Source: Congeria kusceri (Eukaryota > Mollusca > Bivalvia > Myida > Dreissenidae). Taken from it: 64,000 nt of DNA. Shown here piece after piece: positions 56,401 to 64,000 of the stretch. Each line of letters opens with the position of its first letter. The stretch's first letter is position 1. The notes beneath the pieces are model-generated. The model did not search any database and was not told where the DNA came from. It was given only the letters and a program-made list of their open reading frames with translations. Made by a program: the position numbers and the translations under genes. The stretch spans positions 86,057,951 to 86,121,950 of the forward strand of contig CM051027.1 in assembly GCA_027627225.1 (NCBI GenBank), read 5' to 3'.

Positions 56401-58625
56401 AATCATATCGGGGTGTTTCCGCTCTCTAACTTGTTAAAAGATTGAGATATTTTTATGAAATTTCATACATAGATACCTTATATGGAGACCTCACTTGGGA
56501 TTGCATATGGGGTGGGTGGGGTCCAGGGTAAAGTCACCGTTGCTAAAAAATAAAAACAGTTTCCGCTCAATAACTTGAGAATGCATCGAGATATTTTAAT
56601 GAAACTTTATACATAGATACCTTATATCGAGACCTCGCCTGGGATTGCATATGGGATGGGTGGGGTCAAGATCAAGGTCACCATTACTAAAAATAGAAAA
56701 ACGGTTTCCACTCAGTAACTTGAGAACGCATCAAGATATTTTAATGAAACTTCATACATATATACCTTATATTAAGAGCTTGCTTGGTATTGCATATGGG
56801 GCAGATGGGGTCAAGGTCACAGTGACTCAAAATAGAAAAACAATTTCCGCTCAATAACTTGTTAACCCATCAAGGTATTTTAATGAAACTTCATGCATAG
56901 ATACCTTATATCAAGACTTCTCTTAGGATTGCATATGGGGTGGGTGAGATCAAGGTCAAGGTCACCGTTACTAAAAGTAGAAAACAGTTTTCACTCATTA
57001 ACTGAGAACGCATTGAGATATTTTAATGAAACTTCATACATAGATACCATATATCGAGACCTCACTTGGAGTTGCATATGGGGTGGGTTGGTGTCAAGGT
57101 AAAGGTCACGGTTACTAAAAATAGAAAAACCGTTTCCGCTCAATAACTTGAGAACGCATCGAGATATTTCAGTGAAACTTTATACATTGATACCTTATAT
57201 TGAGGCCTTGCTTGAGATTGCATATGGGGTTGGTGGGGTCAAGGTCACCGTTACTAAACTAGAAAACGGTTTCCGCTTTATAACTTGAGAACGAATCAAG
57301 ATATTTTAATGAAACTTCATGCATAGATACCTTATATCGAGACCTCTTTTGGTATTGCTTATGTGGTGGGTGGGGTCAAGGTCACCATTACTAAAAATAT
57401 AAAACGGTTTTCGCTCAATAACTTGACATGGCATTGAGATATTTTAATGAAACTTCATACATAGCCTCGGTCACAACCCACTGCAGTGGCCGCAGACCAA
57501 ACACATGATTTTGAAATCGCAAGGCAAACGCATGCGTTTTGTTAGAACTTGTGGAATTCGTATGGGCATCATGCGGCCAGCTTACGGGCGCATGTGTTCG
57601 CCGCAGGCCTGTCGTGCGTTTTCACTTTTAGAAGACCGCAGCGGTGTCTGCGAATTGTGTGATTGACGTGCGTCTGTCCTACGGCGACCTTACGGTCACA
57701 GTGCAACTTTTTATGACAGCGCATAGTAATCGCACGATCACCGCAAGTTTAACGCCTGGTCGCCGCAGGACAGCAATGGTATTGTGGCAAAAACACGAAT
57801 ATTAATATTTTTTCATAAATATCCTACATGAATTGGAGCTATTTACGACTTTTACTTTGACATGTATATCAGAAGGTGCTATAATAGTTAAATTTTCAAA
57901 TTTGTTAAAAAAATATTATTTCAAGTAGCAGTATGATTTTAACACAAGTGAAATAAAGAGATAATATGGAAAATGTGGTAAAAGTATGCAAATAATCGCG
58001 GTTATTTATACGATGCACATAGCTCCTTGCGGTCACCGTGCGATAATTGTCAGTTTGTTTCTTGCGTCGCCGGTTAGTTTCGAAGCAAAAAACGTAGAGT
58101 GCCCGTAGGTTGATCGCACGATGTTCGCACGGTGCCCTTACGGTGTCTGCACGATGGGTGATCGAAGCAAGGCTGACGCATCAACTTAAGCGCTTGCCCT
58201 AATGTCTGTTGCGGTTGTTGCTGTGACGTTGCGATCGAGGAAAACATGTACGGGCCCCGTAAAAACTCTACGTCAATGCAACCCGGTTGTGACCGAGGCT
58301 TTATGTCGAGACTTCGCTTGGGATTTCATATGGGGTTGGTGGGGTCAAGGTCTCCATTACTTAAAATATAAAAATGGTTTCCGCTTAATAACTTCATAAT
58401 GCATAAAGATATTTGAATGAAACTTAATACAAAGATACCTTTTATATAGACCACACTTAGGATTTCATATGGGGTGGGTGAGATCAAGGTCATGGTCAAT
58501 GTTACTAAAAATAGAAAAATAGTTTCTGCTCAATAACTTGAGAATGCATTGCGATATTTTAATGAAACTTCATACATAGATACCTTATAACGAGACCTCG
58601 CTAGGGTTTGCATATGGCACCCAGA
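56401..58625 (+). repeat. family C array, about 9 units, split by an insertion
   Basis: Units carry 'ctcaataacttgagaacgc', 'agatattttaatgaaacttc', 'atagataccttatatcgag' and 'gggtggggtcaaggtc', the same as at 24000-25685. No start hairpin or 3' hairpin is visible. The array is broken from 57465 to 58298 by a GC-richer element. Frames 56645-57102 translate the array. Confidence 0.8.
57465..58298. mobile_element. GC-rich non-autonomous transposon inside the array
   Basis: The 834 bp element has perfect 14 bp inverted ends CCTCGGTCACAACC and GGTTGTGACCGAGG. The interior is rich in scattered copies, in both directions, of words such as CGCACGAT, GGTCACCG and CCTTACGG, especially at both sides. 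About 4 bases of the host unit seem lost at the joint, so no target duplication can be assigned. No transposase frame is found. Confidence 0.75.
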
Positions 58626-59069
58626 ACTTTCTTTCATTATTGTGCTGACTTGTAAGCATTTTGAAAAATTTCGTTTTTGTGGAATCTCCACATTTCTTGT
58701 TATTATTATTATGCAGTAGATTGTTCACTTTAAAATGTTCCTGAAAAGCAATAATTAGATAATTTATAGGAAACCATTAAAATACAACATGCTTTTAGCA
58801 ATGTGCATAGTTTCTTGTGTAAAAAAATGAGTATTATAATAAAAGTCATTTCAAGCAAATCAACAAAGCACAAACCTTCAGTTACAAATATATACAATTG
58901 CACAAAGAAATACTGTCTTTCATCATATGACTTGTTTTAACACAATGATACTTGATTATTATTCTATACATTTATACAACTCCCATGAAGTTTAATTGTG
59001 TTTAACACACATAACCTGACCTGTGCACATGTTTGTCCAGTTTAAATTTTCAAAGTAGAGCCAGTTTTT
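58626..59069. other. unique AT-rich DNA
   Basis: No supported feature. Confidence 0.4.
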
Positions 59070-60664
59070 AGCTCGACTTTTCGAAGAAAAGGCAAGCTAT
59101 TCTACTCACTCTGGCATCGGCGTTGGCGTCAGCATTCAATCTAGGTTAAAGTGTTTTCAGTAAGTTAGTTTTGTCAGGAATTGCTTGAGAGATTTCATTC
59201 AAACTTAAAATATTTATTCCCCATATTAAAAGGACTATGTCAATGAACAATTGGCTTCCTATTGCACTGTAAATTATGTTATGTGATAGTAATGCGCTAT
59301 TCTAAGACAAGTGCATTAAATAAATAAAAAATAACATAACACACAATGTTAATAAAAACATATTAGCAAAAAAGTCTTTAAAAAAATAAAACACCATGTG
59401 GGTATCAAACTCACGACTTAGGAGCCATACAAATAAATGACAGTACACGGCGCTTTAACCAACTGCGCTATCATGTTAAGTCATGAATAGTGTGTAAACT
59501 TTGGTTATATAAAATGCTCCCAATTCTGACGTCAAAATATAAACAGGAAAAGGGCCAAACAAACAAGACCCATATTATAAATGGATTTTTATCTCAGAAA
59601 CTCTTTTTCCAATATATATACGCTGTTAACATTATTATATGCCAGTATTTTTTTTAAACAATTGCCCCATTGGGGCCCTTTTGATGACAAAGTCCCTTTA
59701 AATTGAACCTATAGGCCAAGTTTGGTAACTCCAGGTTGAAATTTGTCAAAATTATGGGCTTTTTCACACTTTGAAATTTTTCATATAAGCTATTTGGATA
59801 GGTTAAAGTTTTTGGTAAGCTAGTTTCTCAAGAATGGCTTGAAGGATTTCATTCAAACTTAAAACACTTGTTCCCTATATTAAATTGAACTCATTGGCCA
59901 ATTTTGATAACTGTAGTTTGAAATTTGTCAAAATTATGGGCAATTTTACACTTAGAAATTTTACATATAAGCTATTTAGATACGTTAAAGTTTTTCAGTT
60001 AGCTAGTTTCTCACTTTCCCTTTTTACACTTTGATATTTTACATATAAGCTATTTGTATTAAGTTTTTCGGTAAGCTAGTTTCTCAGGAATGGCTTCAGG
60101 GATTTCAATCAAACTTTAAGCACTTATTTCCCATATTACAATGAACCTATAGGCCAATGTTGGTAGCTCTTGTTTGAAATTTGCACAATTATGGACTTCT
60201 CTTGTTTGAAATTTGCACAATTATTGGCCTTTTTACACTTAGAAATTTAACATTCCTGGGTTGGGGTGGCGGTGTCAACTTTTGATTTCCACTCTCTAAC
60301 TTTAGAATGAATCTTCATACGTAGATACCGGGTGGGGTCAAGGTCACTGTAACTAAAAATAAAAAAACAAACAGTTTCTGCTCAATAACTTGAGAACAAA
60401 TTTAAATAAAAATAATAATAGCTTAATTTATAGATACCGTATAGCGAGACATCGCATGAGATTACATATGAAGTGGGTGGGGTCAATGTCAAGGTAACTG
60501 TTTTGAACATTAGAAAAATGCTTTTCACTCAGTAACTCGAGAACAAAATTAACTTTGTTTAATTGGCCCCAACTATCCATACAATTTGATTTAGAAAAAA
60601 AAAAGCCAGTAACTCTGACAAGCACAAGAAAAGACGAGCACATTGTCCTTCGACAGCTCTGGTT
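59070..60664 (+). mobile_element. family B cassette, long form
   Basis: It starts AGCTCGACTTTTCGAAGAAAAGG. Near its end is the inverted counterpart 'aagaaaagacgagc', then a 'tgtccttcgacagctctgg' end like the 3' end of the short copy at 26836-27154. Inside are units with 'catataagctatttggatag' and 'ttgaaatttgtcaaaattat' (59690-60240), a family C fragment (60260-60550) and a tRNA-like segment. Confidence 0.6.
59396..59475 (-). mobile_element. tRNA-like SINE head or tRNA pseudogene
   Basis: On the minus strand an A-box-like TAGCGCAGTTGGTTAAAGCG (59470-59451) is followed about 40 bases later by a B-box-like GAGTTTGATACC (59412-59401). These are the RNA polymerase III promoter elements of tRNA genes. 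The anticodon region does not fold into a normal arm that I can see, so a tRNA-derived SINE is likelier than a functional tRNA. Confidence 0.5.
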
Positions 60665-60699
60665 GAATGAACCAATCAGTGATGGCAATCATATATCTT

Positions 60700-61440
60700 A
60701 ACAAATGGATAAGCCAATGCTATAAATAATTTTTACGCTTGGAATTTTTTTCCAGGTGTAAAATGGAACACTTGTAAGAAAGAACAGGAATTTTTTACAG
60801 TTGGAAAAGTGAAAAATACGCCAATAATGTTCTCTTTTTTAATGTCCGCGGCATCTTGATGCGGGGGGGCATATAGTAATTGCCCTGTCTGACCTTCCGT
60901 CCTTGACAAGGTTAAGTAGATTTTACAGTTTCGTCCTAGCACCAACACCGCTTACTACAACCCTTGGATACTTACACAGTTGTTGCTTATTACCATTCCC
61001 TATCCACCCATATCACCCAACCTCACTGTGACCTTGACCTAATTTGCACTTAAAATAATTTAAATGGGCTGTTTCTTGGTTAACTAGATTTTACCGTTTT
61101 GTCTAGCACCAACATCGCTTGCTACAACACTTACATACTTACACAGTTGTTGCTCATGACCATCCCCAATCCACCCATATCACCCAACCTCACTTTGACC
61201 TTATTGGACTTATAATAATTCAAAAATGCCATTTCTTGGTTAACTAGATTTTACTGTTTCGTCTAGCACCAACACCGCTTTGCTACAACACTTAGATATT
61301 TACACAGTTGTTACTTAAGACCTTTCCCAATCAACACATATCACCCAACCACACTTTGACCTTGACCTAATTTGGACTAAGAAATGGGCTATCCAGCACC
61401 AACCGGGGGCATGTGTGTTTATCAAAAAACAGATTCTTGT
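60700..61440 (-). repeat. ~165 bp tandem array, three units
   Basis: Units start 'ttaactagattttaccgttt' at about 60911, 61078 and 61238 and contain 'cacccatatcacccaacctc' and 'tgaccttgacctaatttgg'. The left border (60858-60900) has a poly-G run, 'gggggggcatatag', and 'gaccttccgtcc'. This is the mirror of cassette starts such as that at 7690-7740. Confidence 0.65.
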
Positions 61441-61830
61441 TTTCCTGCTGAAACAAAATTCCGCCTATATTACGCCTGGAAAATAGATTTTACTTCCTAT
61501 TTCGTGTCTATTATTCATGCTCTTCCCCCCCCCCAGTCTTGTTGAATATGTTTGTTATAATTAAATCTGGACCACATTCAATAACCATCCCCATTTCCCC
61601 AGGAATTGTGGAGTTATGGCCCTTGAATTGGCCCTTAAATTATCTACAATTGGCCTTTTTAGCCATTTTTCCACCATAAGTCCAACCAATCTTTACCACA
61701 CTTAATGAAAATCTTTGAGGGCATAATATCTTGGTCAAGTTTTTATGTTAGATACCAGTAAATCATTGTGTATCCCTCCATGGTCCATTTGAAAGTAGTG
61801 CCTGTTACTGAAGAGTTTCTCTTCTCTTCT
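61441..61830 (+). repeat. fragment of family C units like those at 49964
   Basis: The words 'ggaattgtggagttatggcc', 'aattggcctttttagcc' and 'aatgaaaatctttgagggc' match the 49964-51833 cassette. About one and a half units. Confidence 0.55.
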
Positions 61831-64000
61831 GGTATAAAAGCCATTTAGCAAGATCAGACATTACTTTTGTGGTTATTTCTACTATCCTATGTGTGTCTGC
61901 AACATTTTGCATTTCATTGGAGGCTAACTTGAAAGGTGAACTTTTGGGGTGTGTTTACTGTGGTATGGGGCTTTTGTTGAAATATGACTGCTGAAACTCT
62001 GTTTTCTACTGGTGTCTGCATTTAAGTGAGATGCATTTTCTTAGAAGTACTATGACATATCTTTTTATTGCAAATTTTGAAAGAGGACAGATTGATCTTT
62101 AAATTGATACCAGGCTTGCACAATCTGAAATCCTATGGGAATTTGAATTACTGGTATCTAACCTTTAAGCCCTTTGACTGATTGACTGATTTCTCCTCTG
62201 AAGTACAGTAGTTTAGCTGTATGTGAACAGGCATATCCTCCAAATTGTGGGATGATGTTTAAAGCATTGAAATAACTTCATAATAAGTGATAAGTGCAAA
62301 TGTTCTGATGACAAAGCACTTGTTTGTCCAGGCCATGAATACCTCTGTGGGCTTTCGTTCTTATCTGCATTTAGTAAGAACATAAAATCTAATAGCCAAT
62401 TCCTAACCCCTCTCCTCTGGTCATTCTCATAGATTGTTTTTCTGATTACATTGAAGCTGACAGCTTGACAGGTATGCAAATGGCATTTGATAAATTGCCA
62501 TCAATGGTTATGTTCTTTCCTGGCTGATAAGTATCTGGTCAGTATATTAGTCTTTGTCAGTGGAATGGTTTTAAAGTAGTTTTAATTGTCATTTTATTAA
62601 GAATGACAGAATAATGCTCTCGACATGTGGACATGTTGTAAAATCCAGTGGTGGCAATTGTGATTGTTTTGTGTCCAGCAACTGGAACCTTGAGCTAAAA
62701 TTGTTGGAAGATTAACAGTTATATCTGTCTTCCTGAAGTGTGTGTTCCATGTGAACGGGTACATTGTAGTTGTTGTTCAATAATTATGGTGTTATTGTGA
62801 TAAATCACATTTATACTTTGATAAGGGGTTACTATACTAGAGTCGCTTTGTTCAATGTACTTACCCGTATATTCCCCAATAAACAGGGGCTTTACATTTT
62901 CCCAAAGGGGGGCGTTCAGTATGAGTCCCCAGTTCTTGGTGTTCTGTCATACATATAGGTTTGTGGAAATCATTATTGTATTACTGTGTAGCTCATTGTG
63001 AAAACATTTCTTTCAAAGATTTACAAAAAAGGTGTCCTGTGTGCATTTGTACTGAGTGCTTAAAACGTTCATTAGGCAGGGGGAGCTTATTAGGATATAT
63101 ATGGTATGTGTAACAAATAGGGTATATAATTATGAGTTTTAGTCATTGCAGAAATTCACTTCATTCCAAATAATGTTTCCTTTCAAATAATATATGCACC
63201 CATTAATTACCTGCTTTTAGTTAGTTTCTTTCCTCGCCAACAGTCATTCTGCGCTGTCATTGTTTTGATGTTTTGCTTCAATACATAGTGTAAAAAATTT
63301 ATTTGTATAAACCTTTTGTAAATTTTTTAACTTGTTTGGAAGCCATAATTGTTTTCCTTTCAGAAACTCCCTTCTATACAGTTCTTGCTTTGGAAAATAA
63401 ACAATAATGAATTTGTTCCATTTGATGCACATGCCCTATTAACCCTTATCCTGCCATAAGCCTAATCGCTTATCAGCTACTCCACTGCCACTAAACTTTC
63501 ACCATATAGCTAGTGTAAACAAGATAATATCAGTGGCATTGATCTGACAGCTTTTGTGCATTAACCTTAGATTTTATCTTACAGCACCAAGAAGCAAAGT
63601 TGTAGATAAATAAATAAGCTACACATGGGTATAATTTTTATTTAAATTGCATCGACCAATATTGATATAACAACCTGAAATCTTAAACAGTACTTACAAA
63701 TATATGGTAATATTTGTCTTCACGTGAACAATATTTTTGCAAAATACTAATAAAATATTATACTTACTACAAAAGTAGCATATTTTATCATTTCTAATTA
63801 TATATTCTTATTGTTGAAGATAATTATTTCTACAATTTATATTTCTGTACAATTTAAGCAATGAATATACCAAGTGTCATATAAATGCATATATACTGAG
63901 ATAAAAGCTTTGGCAATATTTACAGCAAAAATAACCAGTGTTCTTGTCATATATACAATTTAAACATTGTTTTGTTTTCTGTCATATTATTATAATGAGT
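61831..64000. other. unique AT-rich DNA
   Basis: No gene that I recognise. A ~45 bp stretch at 63218-63262 matches 51398-51440. The frames at 62213-62479, 62770-62958 and 63244-63432 have no domain or splice context. Confidence 0.4.

Noticed and set aside
62213..62479. Minus-strand 88-residue frame as a host exon
   Set aside because: No recognisable domain, no clear splice borders and ordinary composition for AT-rich non-coding DNA.

Overview
This is gene-poor eukaryotic DNA: AT-rich, with no prokaryotic operons, no long single-exon host genes, and coding stretches that only make sense after splicing with GT/AG introns. The repeat content points to a bivalve mollusc. The repeats starting AGCTCACCTGAGCA and the foldback repeat with GCGTCGTGGGAAAAC ends look like ones I remember from dreissenid mussels. 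The species guess rests on memory, not on a search. I found no convincing host exon; the window could be intergenic or lie inside a large intron. Every recognisable protein belongs to a transposable element.

Layout. Positions 1-9177 hold small tandem arrays, a foldback MITE (4996-5246) and a truncated copy of a TA-flanked element (6118-6945). Positions 9178-14656 are one complete two-gene DNA transposon, which I assign to the ISL2EU type. It has a SWIM+YqaJ nuclease gene on + and a THAP+DDE transposase gene on -, and their exons are interleaved. Positions 14657-19071 are mostly unique AT-rich DNA with one short repeat cassette. Positions 19072-26300 hold two copies of the AGCTCACCTGAG repeat, one split by a mariner (21451-23280), then long ~135 bp tandem arrays. 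Positions 26836-35060 hold a short cassette, a TA-flanked transposon with a TTAA-flanked transposon inside it (27758-29712), a 1.3 kb repeat and another array. Positions 35180-48812 hold more AGCTCACCTGAG copies carrying nested insertions: a hAT-like element (36364-37455), an element with 5 bp target duplication (44169-45635) and a piggyBac (45710-47966). A 50 bp minisatellite lies at 42852-43514. Positions 48813-64000 hold further cassettes, a 71 bp minisatellite, two direct copies of the 1.3 kb repeat, a long array split by a GC-rich element, and a tRNA-like SINE head.

How the parts relate. Four otherwise different cassette families share one design: an inverted motif near both ends, a tandem-array core, and a 3' hairpin followed by TCTTGTT or TCTAGTT. 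This matches the published description of Helentron-associated non-autonomous elements (and the bivalve 'pearl' elements), so I read them as rolling-circle derivatives. They act as landing sites for cut-and-paste transposons. Several of those can be proven by comparing an occupied and an empty paralogous copy inside this same window.
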